DNA from: Siderastrea siderea
Lineage: Eukaryota; Cnidaria; Anthozoa; Scleractinia; Rhizangiidae
Assembly (NCBI GenBank): GCA_964030785.1
Contig: OZ034975.1
Span: 33,571,769-33,635,768 of the forward strand
Length of the DNA: 64,000 nt
Reading direction: 5' to 3'
Numbering within the stretch: position 1 is the stretch's first letter; every line of letters begins with the position of its first letter. The position numbers were made by a program, and so were the translations under genes. A model generated the notes under the pieces. The model was given only the letters and a program-made list of their open reading frames with translations. It did not search any database and had not been told where the DNA came from. Positions 20,785 through 35,700 of the stretch are shown here, piece after piece.

Positions 20785-23700
20785 GTGGGTGAGTTTGAAG
20801 AACTGGTACTATACAATAACTGAGAAATTAGACCCAGGACAGACTCTGACTTAGGGCACGGTCGCACTCATTGGTCTTTTTACCATTACCATTGTAAAGT
20901 AAACCCCATCGGATATTCAACGCATCACCTCCTACTGTTTGTTGGCCGAGCGAAAATCGGGGGTAAGTAACCGACAAAACAACGAAGAACACGAAAGAAC
21001 GGGGAAAATGGGTATTACTAGGTCCGGCCTTTTGGCCGCGCGAAAATTGGACAGTTGGACAAAATATCGACATTTCTACCAGATTGAGAGGAGCTTAAGG
21101 TAAAAATAGTGGTACTGAATTCGCTAGCCTGCAATGTAGGCGTATTTTTTGGGCGAGCGAACGTTATGCCGCCATCTTGGATTTTAAAGGCGGAGGAAGA
21201 TTGGGGAGAGTAGAAAGAGCAACCGAGGGGGCTGGGATTAGTCGAAGATTTTGCAAATCCAACATGGCGGTGGCTGTGCATGGCGGCCTACTCGCGCGTC
21301 TCCAGAAAACGCCTGCATTGCAGGCTATGAATTCGCCAATCCGGAAGACGAAAAAAGTATTAAAAATACTCAAACAGCTTGCTGTGTTCATGCCTGGGGT
21401 TCATGCAGTCACGCTGAAATGAACATAGCTGATTTTATTGACGGATTTATCACTTGACCATCAACACTACCATACCGCACCAATCAGGAAACTCCTTTCG
21501 TGGAATGGGTTTTTCAAAATCGTGGGGTTTGTAGGCAAGCGTTTCCTTTCCTCCCTTCCCCTCCCCCTTCTCGCACTTCTTTGCGCTCGCCCCAATTTTC
21601 GCGCGGACAAAAAGCGAAAAATACTTCAAACCTGCGGAAAGACCTCTAGAAAAGCTTGCTACGCAGTCTAATTTATTTGATGATGTTAAATCCCAGTGGG
21701 ATTAAATTACTATGGAACAGTGAACATTATTTAAGTGCAACCACAGTATTTGTGCGCTTGGTTGTTGAAGGTGTTGGCACTGAATTAAAAAAAAAACAAT
21801 TAATTACAATAGCAATATTAACTGCTTGACTACGCTGATGATTCTGCTAGAACCTGTGGATAAATGATATTAGATATGATAGTGAACAAAAAATAGAGGG
21901 AACTCCTCTTTATGCCATCTATTATTTTGCACAATGTTGGTGAAGGTGTGTCACATGCTGTAATTTTGTTAAATTTACACTGAAAAAAAAATTCCAGAAC
22001 ATTGCAAACAGTTTTTTAGTGCATCTACCCGACATGAACTGAGCCACTGGAAGGAAAATCAGTTAAAACGGCAAACCACGTGAAAATAAGATCCTGTGGA
22101 AAATTTGTGCTACACGGTAAGAGTATTATCACGTGCATATGAACACTGTTTGCTGGCTGTACTGAGTTATTCAATTTCAAACAATGTCAGGATTCACAGC
22201 AACTTAGTCTAGCTGTTTAATTCGTTTCTTAGTCACCCAGAGAAACTGGATCACGAGAACTGATTTTCCTTTTTTTTTTAAACAAACGTAAAAGAAGTTG
22301 GCTTTTTGGCAATGGACGCCCGAAAAAGCTTCGAAAAGTCGAGTCACCTTTGATTAAAGCTAGTGTGAACGTGTGATACCAGCTTTTGTAGGGAGTTCTT
22401 CCAAACCGTGCATTTGTTTTTAAATCCCGTGATTTGAAAGTTCCGTTCAAAGCAGTGTACTTCAAAATGATCCGAACTAGCCACAAATCTCCCCTGTGGG
22501 TTAAAATTTGCAAGGCAAGTCCGCACAAATTCCGCCCACTTTTTCACGTGGGGTTCACGCTGTTGTGACCTGAAATTTCAGTTTCGTATATTAAACCTTA
22601 TTTACACACGGAAAAAAATCGGCTAGGCAAAATGAATATCGGTAAGGGTAACTCAACTCTCTTTTGGGGGAGGCAAGGATAGTTTACACACGCAACTTTT
22701 TATGCTCACCGGTTTTGTACTAGGCAAGGTTGGTTTGTTCCAGGCAAGGATGGAAATATTGAAAGTGAGCATGCGGAATTGTTAATCACACCATGACGTC
22801 CACAGTGTCACCACACCTCGTTCCCAGGGTCCTCGCTCTTCCTCTCTCGAGAAAGTTGGAAGAGAGAGGGCCCTGGGAACGAGGTTGCACTGTCACCAAT
22901 TTTGTTACTTTTTTCAACCGTTTCGACGAAAAGTAACGGCATCTTAGGAAGACTCGTACAGTAGGCAAAAAAGTAACGCACTGGACAGTCATTTAAGCAC
23001 ACAAGGAAGTTACGGCTCTTTCCATCAAAAAATGCCTGTAAAGACGAAAATATTAAACCCTCCACAATCCAATATACTAGATAGTTTTTTCCGCTCATAA
23101 ATCCAGGAATTTGTTTACTTTCACTGTATTTCACGTTGACTTCCCGCTCTCGGTTGTCATTTTTGAATCTGGTGACCAATTTAAGGCATACACTGTATCT
23201 CTGAGGCATGCGCACAATCAACAGAAAACGTCTTAGAAGCAAGTATGAGCGTTTACACACTCAACAAAAATAGTAAGTTGCCGCTTTTCACCCTTGTCTT
23301 GCCATTTTTGTTTTTTGAAAAAAAAAGGAGAACGTCTGGACCTGGTCCCGAAACCAGGAAAATGCATAGGAAAGGCAAGGCAGGCTCACACCATTTACAT
23401 AACACAATTCATTCTTGCCTTGCCTAGCTGTTTTTTTGCTCTGCAGTGTAAATGGGTTTTAAACACGCTGACAGCCCTGTGCACCACAGGTAAAGCGTGG
23501 AACTGCTTAACTGAATACCAAGAAAACCGACAAACTGTTAAGGGAAGCGTAAATTCTCTTAGAAATTTCTCATTTGAATTTCCTGCGATAAGTTACCATT
23601 GCGTTCCATTATTTCCACCGGTTGTTCCGGTTTGAAACTACCCGCACAAGCAAATTTAATGACGGCCGTGACAACGCCACAAGCACAGTCGGAAAAAAAG

Positions 23701-26700
23701 TAGGGTTTACCCGTGCTCTGATTAAAAAAACAGTTTGGACAGATCTTATTTGTTTTCGAAAAGATACAAAAACTCAAACTTGACAAATTTGATCGAACTG
23801 GCACTCCAAGGGTTAACCCCCACTTGTGGTTGCAAAATTTTAATAACTCTGTTAAAGGTAGAGGGCAAAATGTCCAACTGAAGCCATCCACATCAAAAAC
23901 ACAGTGACCCGGCCGTCAAAATAAAAGTGCTCGCTCGTAAACAATTGACGACACTACCAGTTCGATCCGTTGTCTAGTGTACAGGGAAAAAAATAATAAT
24001 ACATAAATAAATAAAAATAAGAAATAAAAATAAATAAATAAACAACAACAACAGCCACAGTAACAACAACAAAACAAAAAAAGCTAACTGTGGATGTAAT
24101 CTTGTGAGATAAATATTTGCTGTTTCCCGGAAAACAAGGAGGTTCACCTTTTGGGATTTCTCTCCAAGCTGTCACCCAATTTGCGTACCATGTTTATGAT
24201 GTAACCCGCGTAAAAAGTTCAAACTCCGAAGCGATCGTTGTGTCGAAAAAGTGGAAATTCGTTCAAGGATCGAAGCCAATATAGAAATGCCGCGCTTTCG
24301 GCCTCAACCAAACAAGAGTAGTTTTGCCGCATGAACCGGGCCATCAAAGGTCAGAAATTTTGCCCTCGTTGGATAGAAAATTAAGAAAAGACACCCACCA
24401 TGTCAACTAATCGGTGTTCGGTAATTTTGCTCTCTATGCTATAAGTCCATTTAATTGTCCTTAAATTTGCAGAGAAGCCCATGATCATTCGTCCACTTGC
24501 TGCAAGTGTAAATCAGCTGTGAGGCCACAGGAACACCAGTCCCAAATGTAGAGTGGATCCACAAAGGACAAGTAAAGAGTTCTAGGTCCCAAACAGCTCG
24601 CCTGACTTTAAGAACGAACAACAGAAATGATGCTGGGACGTATACATGTAGGGTCACCAACCCTGCTGGAAATACAATGAAACAACTAAATTTTGTCGTT
24701 AACTGTAAGTATGCTGTAAGTAAATCCCTTATCAATGTATTTCAATTATGCAATTAAAAATCAGGCTCTGAGGTTTTCCTGCGCACTTTTCTGAAGTTCA
24801 GAAGGCTGAAAAATTTTTAGAGAGCGCAAGAAAATCATCTAGTATGACAACACAAGCAGGATATATAAAACACCCACTTGAGTTACAGATGTTTACCAAC
24901 CGGTTCCTTGTGAGCTTTTGATAGAAGACCATATAAGGAATACACAAGTGTATATGGCTTTTGACAAACATATCGACAGGTCTGATGTCTGGGGAGGCTA
25001 CGAGCCTCGGTACTCAGATCTTAAAGATAATATCCAATCAAGGAGTACAAACCAGAAACCTTAATCCACCGACGTGCGTAAGAAATAACAGTCAACAAAT
25101 ATAATTTACTCCGAAAAACATCTTGCTGACTTTAAATATAAGTCTAAGCCAGAAAAAAACAGCAAACAGAGAAGTAAACGTAATATTTAGGTTATTATTT
25201 GAAGACCATTGTCAAACGCACATAGGATCTTGAACTTGACAAAGATATTATGCAGTTATCCTACGGGCAGACGTCTCCTATTTCCTTTGCTCCACTGTGA
25301 CGTGTCAACTTTTTGGAAAAGTTCCGTTTTCACTGTCCACCCGAAAAGAGTGTTGCTATATGTCGCGGGTCGCGGGTAGCGACTAAAAGTCGTGGGTCGC
25401 GGGTGTGGGTCGTGGGTGCGGGTGCAGGTGCGGGTGCGGGTAAAAAAAAATTATATAATACAATAAAATAACAAATAAATAAATTACAATAATAATAGTA
25501 AAATAATAAATGATGATAAAAGCACAATAACCCTGGAAGGGAATGGGAAGGGAAAGCGGGTAACCGCTAATTATTCGACACCCCCCCCCCCCACCACCCC
25601 ACTTCCACTTCCACTTCCACTTGCGTTGGTGAATAATCTCATAATTAGCGCTTTGGTTGTTGTTGTTTTTTTTTTCGGTAAGAGAAGCAAGAAAACATGA
25701 TTGTGAGTGCAGTTCTTACAAACATCTTTTACACCACCCAGACATAATCTTATCCAAAAAATGGTAGACAATTGTCAACCCGATTGTTAATTCAGTTAAT
25801 TCGACCAAGTACAAAGTCTGCTGCACAAGTTCAAAATAAACTTTGGAACGAAGAGATAAACTCGTGTACCAGTTTAACGTTACTTTTTTTAGTTGTTCTC
25901 AAATGTTCACAGAAACCGAAGCTATAGTTGTACACGAGACACGCGAGTCTTGCACAATTGTCGTAAACATAGTATTTACACCACCCCAGATATTATCAGA
26001 CCTTGACGTGTCTTATTTTTGATGAAAAAGACCGCTTCAAAGGAGCTTTGGCCTTCAACATCTTTTAGATTTCGTCCTGTTTGAACTGGAAAAGACTGTG
26101 GAAATGTTTGGCGGTTTTTTGCTTTGTGTGCCGGTGTGTGTGGTCCTATTTCGGACTAGCTGTAACAGCATGTCACAGACGATGGGCGAGAAAACTTATC
26201 GAAAAATCAATTTCACTGCGTCATACCTTAGGAGAATTTGCGCTTTGACTGTTCTTTTGTTCACTTATGAAGAGTAAGAAAACATGATTGTGAGTGCAAT
26301 TCCCACAAGCCGCTCTGACAGAAAGCTACAGGTGAAATTGCCCACTTTAACCCGAAAGGCTGGTGCACTGACAAGGCTGGGGCCAACATGAATGGCTTGA
26401 AAAAGGTGTTTGGCGATGATATCCTAACGCGTATTAAAAGTTGCGAGTTTCACTTTAAGGAAAGTTGCAACAGGATGGCGAGAAAACTCGGTGAAGATGA
26501 TGGAGAGGAATTTAAGGGCCTGTGTGATGAAATGCTAGTATCTAGCCTAAAGGAGACTTACCTAAATACCAAAGCGAAATTGGAACACTTTATCCAGGAA
26601 AAGACCGAGAGACAATTTCTTGTTCCGTGGCTAAATTGGTGGGACAGTCGGAGGTCCTTTATTTTTAATGCGTTTTCGCCTAAGAATGCACCGAAAATGA

Positions 26701-29700
26701 ACCTAGCGGAAGTTGTTCACGCAGGATGGAGTAATCGAGACTCCTCAAACCTTTCTCTGCTCGATGCAGCGCAGATCGATGCAAAAGACAGTATTTTCTT
26801 GGCAGCAGAATTAAAAGCTGTCGAAAAAGGCAGTTTGAGAGCTGTTGCCGGACGCGATCCCTTCTTTAGCGAACTAAAAAAACGCATGCACCAAGGAGAA
26901 CTGAACCAGGCTGTTCAGCTGGGGAAGGATATCTTTAACCTAAGTGGTTTTCATGTTGATCCCGACTCGAGCCATCGTCCTCCAAGTGAAGAGAAACAGA
27001 AAAAAAAAAAGGGATGCAAAAAAACGTCTGAGAAAAAATTCAAATCAACAACAAACAAAAATGCCTGATAGTCAACCTCAACAATCAAATGATCGGAGAG
27101 ATCGCAAGGTGATTTCATGGGCCCGAACCTCGAACACACACACACATCGTGCAAAGTTCGGCGACACCCGCTGATCACTTGTCGCACCCATCTGGTGATG
27201 GAGCCAACCATCACCTCATCTCCTCTGTTGCGCGTGACGTCCAACCGTTTCTTGGTATATTAGCTGGACAAGACCACTCAGCTCTCTCAAGTTCCCTGCA
27301 GTCGTCACTCTGGCCTAGTCAATTTCCCTCTGTACAACAGCTATCCTTTTCCGTCGCCAGCAATCTACAACACCCTGCTAGAGTAACTGTTCCTAATTAT
27401 GTCCATCCTCCAGCACAGTCAACAGCTGGAATAGCTATGTACCGACCATCGGCGGCTCCTCAGGCTGATAGCATGATAACTGCATGATATCTTTGTCAAG
27501 TTCAAGATCCTTTGTACGTGTGACAATGGTCTTCAAATAATAACCTAAATATTACGTTTACTTCTCTGTTTGCTGTTTTTTTCTGGCTTAGCATTATATT
27601 TAAAGTCAGCAAGATGTTTTTCGGAGTAAATTATTTTGTTCACTGTTATTTCTTCGAGCAGACCCTGCTCGAAATTGAGGACACCAATTCTACAATACAC
27701 CAAATCAATCCCACTGAATGTTGACATTTAAAAAGCATTCTGGATAAGGGCTCAATACTGTAAGGAGGAGGTTGAGGCGAGTATTGGTTAATTCCCTAGG
27801 GTAGGTAGAGTACGTGTTCTAAGACTACTGTCAGTAGTCTGCATCACGTGCCATATCAATATATTACTCACATGAGTGAAAAATGCAACACAAGTACATT
27901 GGTACAGCTCTTGTCTAAGGGTAGATTTCAACTGTTGCGTAAATTTTACATGTGTATGGGCATGAATTTAACTGGCTTTAGGTGCGTCAATAAAACTAAA
28001 GACGATGTATGAACGGCTTACGTAAATGTAAAAACGTTGACAGCTTTTCGACGTTTTTCGTTTACGTACGCCGCTCATACATCGTCTCTATTACATATAA
28101 TTTTATTTACGTACGTATACCCAGTTAAATTCACGCCCGTACGCACCTAAAATTTACGGAAGAGTGGAAATCCACCCTAAAACTGTATAAAATTATGTGT
28201 ACGTTGCAGGTCGTTCATGTGGTGAGCAGAAGACAATTCTTCGTGCTGCCTACATCACTGTTATCATTTTACTTGTGATAGTTATACTAATATCATGGGT
28301 GACAAATTACTCCTTAATTTTGGCGCGAAATTTCAGCGTTAATTTATGGTTTCACATGTAAAATTACAAAATTGCTATGGCAACGGGACTATAGCTCAGC
28401 ACCACGATGGCGTCGAGGTTGATGAAGATGTTTTGTGCAGAACTAAAGCTATTCTGGAAATATTCAATGAGGACTCAATCGGTAATCTGTAAATTTTGAC
28501 TTTTAATTGACTGGACTTCTCAGAAATCAACTGCGAGTCAAAAAGAAGAGATTATTTGTGATAGTGTGACAGCGAAAATTTTTGAACGGCGAGCCAGTTG
28601 CTGATCGAGTGATTGGCCGCGAACTCAGAGAAGTAATTCAGTGGATTTGGGCTATCCTTCGAATGAAATAAAGGTCCGGTTTTAAATACAACTTTGTTTC
28701 CGGAGTTTACTTTCGTTAAAACAAGTTTTCTGTGCGTATTTTGAATGCATTTGTGAAGCCTTCTGAGCCTTGCTCGATGGAGCAACGTGGTGCTTGATTC
28801 AGTGAATTTGCCGGATAAAACGCGGATAACCTTTCCCAAGCGATTTTCTAGTAAAAATTCAGAGTCTGGTGTATTTTGCTGTCGGTTACAAATACACGAA
28901 ATCGTCAAAGCGTGGTAAAAACTTCCCACAAGTTTTTTTCATTATTTCACTATGAAAAATGTGAACTTTAGCCAATCTGTGTGCTTTAAACTTTTCAATG
29001 ATTGGAGTTCTCGACGAGATAAACAAGTCAAAACTCTGATGATTGTGAGCGTAATTTGTCACCCATGTTATTAATAGGTAATCAAATGGTATGCTGGTGA
29101 AATTAGGAAATAATTATTTCTCTTGTGTTTTGTCAAAATTCTGATTATTATTAATTATTAATTTTGACAAAACACGCGTGAAATTATTTCCTAATTTCAC
29201 TCGTCACCATTTGATTACGAATACTTATTCTACTTGTCCTGCTTCGGAGAACGCGGAGTTGTCTTGGTAAGTGGGTCCTGCTTATTTGAATCAACAATCC
29301 CTTTCAGAAAAAAACATTGTTTTTTAGTTGGACTAATACCAGTTGCAAATTGCTCAGTTACTAATGTTAGTGTGTTTTTGTTATTACAGAGAACCCTAAA
29401 ACAAACAAGCAAGTGCATTTCTTGTTAATTAATTAGTAAAGGAGGTCAAAACGGACATTCCCACTTAACACAAAGTTAAGATCAGTTTAGATCACAATTA
29501 GGCGCCATGCATCACGTTATAAATCTTTTAAATTCTAATATACTACGACAAATAGTAAGTTCTGAGGAGTTTGTAATTCTTCATTTGCGTACTCTGAAAA
29601 TAGTCTAATGTATCATATATACAAGGGTTTTTTAATGGAAAATAGTCCACTCGTAAGGTTCATAGGAAACTACATCCGGGGCTCAAGTGGCGTATTTTCT

Positions 29701-32700
29701 ATATCCTCACTAGTGAGGATATCGATGAAGTCATTTCTCGCTTTTACACTGTTATTTGTGCAAAAATACTCTTGCCTTTGTACTAAAAAAGAAAATTTCA
29801 AGGGGGCACGAAGATATGAATTTTATTCTCGAGGGGTAAGGGGTAAGTAAAATGTTGTTGAGAAAATTAAATTCATATCTTTAAGCCGCCGTGTAATATC
29901 CTCTATGTATTACTTATTATGTATTAATTACTTTTCTGTAGCAATATAATGTAACAAAACACTTTCTTCCAGTAACAGGTTGAGGTTTTGTTCCTAGGAA
30001 CGCAGCTTGAAGATGAAAATACAAATCTTGAAAATAAAAATTTCAAGTCCTGAGGTGTTTTATGTTTGTTTGTTTTCCTTCTATTTTAACAGCGATTTAT
30101 CATAGGTGAGTCCCAAGCTTAAAAATAAAACCATTTGACGATAAACTGAGAACATAGATATTCTTCTTCTTGCATTTTAGAAGAAACAAATGCCCAAGAT
30201 GCGGGGATCTGGTGGCTATGGTAAGTCAAATTTGGTCATTAAAGCAGGATTTGTTTTAGAGCAGCAAATTCTTCGGACTGAAGTAAATCACGAACCCTTG
30301 GGCTCATTTGGGCTCATAGCAGTTCACTTAACCCTATTCAGACCGGCTTTGGACGACCCACAATTAATCAAATTGGTCTGTAGATTTAATTTGAACTGAA
30401 GTCCGTCAACCTTAATTACAACAAAATAAATCAAAAAGCGTTGGAAGACAACTTTAATCTGGCGAAAAGAGAAGAAAACGGTACTGGCTGTGCGAGTTCA
30501 ACGCAGACCGGGCTTTTTTTCGACCTTCTGGAGCCGGGGGCGGGAAGAAGAAGTCTCCACTATGTAACTTTAAAACCGCTGACGCTATGGCCACCAATTT
30601 GGCACAGGATAGTGTGCCCGCTAATTCTAATGACTACAAATGTTGTGATGTCACTGTGAGGTGATGTGACGCCATTATGACGTCATTTGTTTCGCTAAGA
30701 CAATAAATTTACGAAAAACTGTACCTGAAGGAGTAAAAATACTTTTCTTGGGTATAAAGGGCATCTATAATATATTTTTTGAATGCATGTTTTTGGAAGA
30801 CATGAAATTGTGCAGATAAATTTCGTATTAGAGATAATATGGCCTTTTTTACCAGTTTTTACCAGTTAAGTCCGCCATCTTGGATTTTCACTTTTCTAAT
30901 TGTACGTTTTCGTCAAATTGGCACTAAATTCCTTTTTTAGTGAGCGGTTATTCCTAAATGAAAATACAAATTCGATTACAAAACAATAAAATAGCAGAGA
31001 TTTTAAAAAGATGGCTGTCACAAGGTGGTTGCCACGGCAACGTCGAGTTTGTTGGACACAAGACACTCCACTGCACTGAAAAGCACGTAGCTATGACCAT
31101 TTGAGCACACCACCTTGTTACTGCATTGTTTTTCACCAGTTATTATTTTTCCTAGCATGTTTGGATTCTGGAAATTTTTACTTTGTGGTCACATGATCGT
31201 AAACTGTCTGCGAATAGTCATTGATTATTGAGTCATTCAGATTGACGTACTTGTGGCAGACTTCAGGGAATGTCTACCGTAAACTGCCAAAGCTCCATTA
31301 AATGCAGTGTTTACCTACAAAAATATCTGAATCTCTGTGGTGCAATCCCTTTACCCTTGTTGTCACCGTCACTTTATGATAGCCCAAGCTGAAGGTCGTG
31401 CATTATTTCTTCTGTAAAAACCCCTTTCATTCGAACACCACGTAAATACACCAAAGTTTCTCGTGGCCTGTTGGTGGTATATTAGGTTTTCAAATAGCTG
31501 CATTTATTTCTAGAATCCCATAGCTGTTCATGTAGAGGACTCAACACAGCCCTCAAGAGTGGTACATTCGGATAACGCTCCAACCTATGCAACCCCAGCA
31601 GGAGGAGACTACATGCCACTTCATCCCTCAACTAGAAGCTGGGAAATCAGTCGGGAACATGTCAACATTATCAAAGTCATCGGTAAAGGAGCCTTCTCTC
31701 AAGTTGCCCAGGCAACGGTACGAAATTTGCGTGGTAGCAAGGAAGGTATCACAGTGGCGGTGAAGATGCTGAAAGGTAGGATTCTAATTTGTGCCCTTCT
31801 ATAATCTTCATATGCTCGCATCACGTGCTTTCACGCTCAAGATTGTTTACCATTGTTATTAGTGTAAAATTTAGTGATCATGAACAGAAGAAAAGTCAGG
31901 TTAAGAAGAAAAGGATTTATAAAATTTTTCAGGAATTTTGGTCTAACGGCGTGCGGACTATCGTTTTCAAATGCAAGCTCGCACACTAACTGAACATCTC
32001 GACCCAAAATTTTCTTCCAAGGTAAAAACATCGTTCATTAGCATGATCGCCCTACTAAGTAAAGAAATAAGGAAACACATGAAAATGTATTTCAAGTATT
32101 ACGTACTTCAGCTGTATATACAGTGTAGATTAATGAAGCATTAACATTGAACCAGTCTGAAATTAAACTCCATTAAACTCCTTTACTCCGCGTAAGAGTA
32201 CATTACTTACTTAAACGTTTTATCCGCAGCGAACGCCCCGGCCTCGGATAGAAAGGACTTGCTGTCAGAACTTGAGTTAATGAAAAAGCTGAAACCACAT
32301 CCTCACGTGATCAAGCTGATGGGATGTGTCACAGAGGGCGGTAATGCAAGATGTTTTTATTTTAAATATCTTCTACTATGCTTTTATGGACACGTGATGC
32401 AGTTGTAAAGTTCGAAGTGTTCGAACGCATTGTTGTAACAGACAATACGGGACAGGGTCATAGGAGATCGATTTTAAGCGTTTGGATGTCTCACAGTGAG
32501 AAAAAAAAAAGAATTGCATATTTTCACGGACCATGTGGCTTTACTTTTGTTTTCCTGGTGCTCTAGCCCCGACCATTTTGGAAAGTTTGTTTGACGGCCA
32601 TATTAATTTTTCCGATATTATGATAAACATCATGATAGAGTAACGTGATTTGCGCAAAATTGCTGAAGAACATCGATCAGATAATGTCTCAACAGCTTAG

Positions 32701-35700
32701 GCCAGGGTCAAACACCGTAGGTATCATAACCCGAACTAACTCACAGCTTTGGACGACCCGCATTAATCAAATTCGTCTGTAGATTTAATTTGAACTGAAG
32801 TCCGTCAACCTTAATTACAACGAAATAAATAGCAAAGGCACTCGCCTTAGTCAAAAAGCATTGGAAGACAATTTCAATCTGGTGCGAAGAGAAGAAAACG
32901 GTACTGGCTATGCGAGTTCAACGCCAAAGATTATTCAGATCGAGGCTGAAGAGTAGTCATTTTGAAAAGTAGAACGTTTGACCCAGAGTGAAATTTCAAC
33001 TGTTATTTACCACTCCCCTAGTCGGGAAGAATGCACAAACCGATTTAAGAGTCGACAAAGCTGAAAGAAAGGTCGAACTTTTCGTGTGCTTCATTCGTTT
33101 GGCTCATGAAAAGCACCATATTACCTCGCATACTAAATAAGTCATACTCTCTTACTCACCGACCAATGCAATATCTTGTTTCATTGGCCATAGACCCTCT
33201 TCTGGTCCTTATTGAGTACGTACCATTTGGCGACCTGCTTGGCTACTTGAGGAAGAGTCGAGGGTTACACGATACATACTATAAGGACCCGGATGTGAAA
33301 CCGCAGACCAATCTGACTTCAGAGCAGTTAATGAGGTTCGCTTGGCAGATTGCTGATGGCATGTGTTACCTGTCTTCGAAAAAGGCAAGTTAGCGCTTCA
33401 ACCCTAACCTCCCCGCCCCTCCCTCCAAAACATGAACTTCTTTCTTCATAAATGATCGGCGTCTGGCGTCTTGTTTTGACACAATAAAAACATGAAAGTA
33501 TTTTTTCTCTAGATTATACATCGTGATTTGGCAGCGAGAAATGTTCTCGTTGGCGAAGGAGAGAAGTGCAAGGTGACAGATTTTGGAATGGCAAGGAATG
33601 TGCATCAGGATGATATTTACTCCAGAAAAAGTCGGGTGAGTATTAAACATGGTTTTAAATTGAAATTATGGTTGAAAAAAAAATCGTACTTACATTGCAT
33701 TTACATTTAACGTTCTTGCGGTTTTCCGACGCATAAGTAGAACGTTAGAACTAGGTTTAAAGTAAAAAAGAGCCATAAATCGTACGATAGGCGATTGGCA
33801 CACTAGCAACTAGAAATCTTCATCTTTGAAATACTCTTCTTAAATTCGTGTAGAGATCCCAAGAAAGTTACAGAGGGCTGTTATTTTCAAACCCTCGACG
33901 TAATATTGGAAAATGAGTTATGAATCTGTAAACTATGATTTGAATTCGGTTCTAGATTCAATCCCCTTCTCCTTAAATTGTACGATGTTTCATGTTGTGC
34001 GAAAAAGTCAGCAACACATAATCGCCCTTGCATTTTCATACTCTTGAAAAATAAGACTAAAGATTGCTCAATTCGTCTTTACTCAAGCGAACCCACACCA
34101 GTCAATTTTAAAACAATATTGTAATCCGCATTATAATGTGCGTTAAGCAAACTATAAGAGCGAAATGATTTGCCCCCCCCTCCCCTCCTCCTCCAGTTCA
34201 CTGTTTCATGTCCTACTAATTCCTGGTAGTGAAGGACTACAGTATTTAAGGTGAGACAGCACGAACGCCTTGTGGCAGGAGCCTGACTAATGTATTTAAA
34301 GGCACCAGGCACTTGAGACGTCGCAAAGCAGATATTTTCCCATACGCCTTTCGAAGCATTTCTTTTAAAGTTCCTATCTAATAAAACTCTAAGGACAGGT
34401 TAAGTGTCACTGACGTCGATGACATAGTTACACACTTTAAGATCATGAGATAGACATACTGTGATCTACCCAAATCATTGCTTGGGCCTAGGAGCCATTG
34501 ACTTGAAGAAAACTCTTAAAGAACCATCGAGATAGGCTCTCAATATCTTTTTTTAGAGTACTCCAAAACACATTCAGTATACTGTGTGGTCACTGGGGTC
34601 ATCTGCAGACAAGCCTAGAGAAGGATACTAACCACCTGAGTTGAATCGCAGTTAAATCGCTTTTCTGTTCGTGTTCATAGGGTTGTCTGCCTGTTAAATG
34701 GACTGCTTATGAAGCTCTGATGTACGGAACTTACACAACACAGAGTGATGTGTAGGTGCTTCATTTTGTTCAAAGAACTGTTGCTTTTTGAATTAGTCTT
34801 TTCACGTATCATGTCCTTGGGCACTTTTGGACTATTTTGATAACATTCGTCAACTTCATAGTTAAATTACGACGTTAACGAAGGCTACTACTGGAACTAA
34901 AAGTGTTTATTGGGATCCTTGACCATTTACATATAATTAAACACTTGCATTACCTAACTGAAGGTTTAATGTGAGTATAAGCGACATTTAGCAACAGCGC
35001 TAGAAAATTGTCTAGCAATCCAGGAACGTTTGCATAAACTATCGCTTATGTTTCGGGTGATTTTTACGACCAGACGCTCACGGGTGTTCAATGTTCTTAG
35101 AACAAGTCACAAGTTGAGTTTTTGAGAAAGGTCAGAAAGGTGTGGTTGATAATATTATTGCTTCACTTAACATGAACACGCTTTGTATTGATCTTTGAAA
35201 CCGGAGAAAACACACTTTAGTCTCAGGTGAACAATGTAAAGGCCTCGTTGAGCACATACTTTTTGATCGGTGCTTTTTCAAAAAGTCAGTTTTTCAGGTA
35301 CTTTTATTTACTGTTCTGGTCTGGATTCGGACCGCAATGTCAGACATGCTATATGAGTGGGAAATTGAAACGGATTGGAATGAACTGGTATTTGCTGTGC
35401 CATTTTTCAAGTCTCCGCTGTTGCGCTGGCCTATCGACATACACGACGGTGTTGTCTCTAAACTGGCAGTGTCATTGAAAGAGAGATGTAAAGCGACTTT
35501 CTTCTATCGACCCTGTTTAACTGAGATAATCATCCTATTTATCACTTTTGTTTGCAGTTGGAGTTACGGCATCCTGCTGTACGAGATTCTCACTGTAGGT
35601 AAGTTGTAACTGCGTTTATGTCTTCGTTGTTTTACTTCCGATTCGCCTTACAGGCGATTTATAGACAAAACTGCCATGTTGGTCAATTGCAACTAAAAAA

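Noticed and set aside
24451..24735. 94-codon minus-strand frame with hydrophobic segments
   Set aside because: It is the antisense of the plus-strand Ig exon at 24473-24704, which has splice sites and Ig motifs.
28552..28929. 125-codon minus-strand frame
   Set aside because: Lies inside the 768-bp TIR element, no domain and no start context; treated as chance.
31513..31513. Acceptor TTTCTAG for the first kinase exon
   Set aside because: It would give phase 0 after a phase-1 exon; the acceptor CCCATAG eleven bases downstream keeps the frame.
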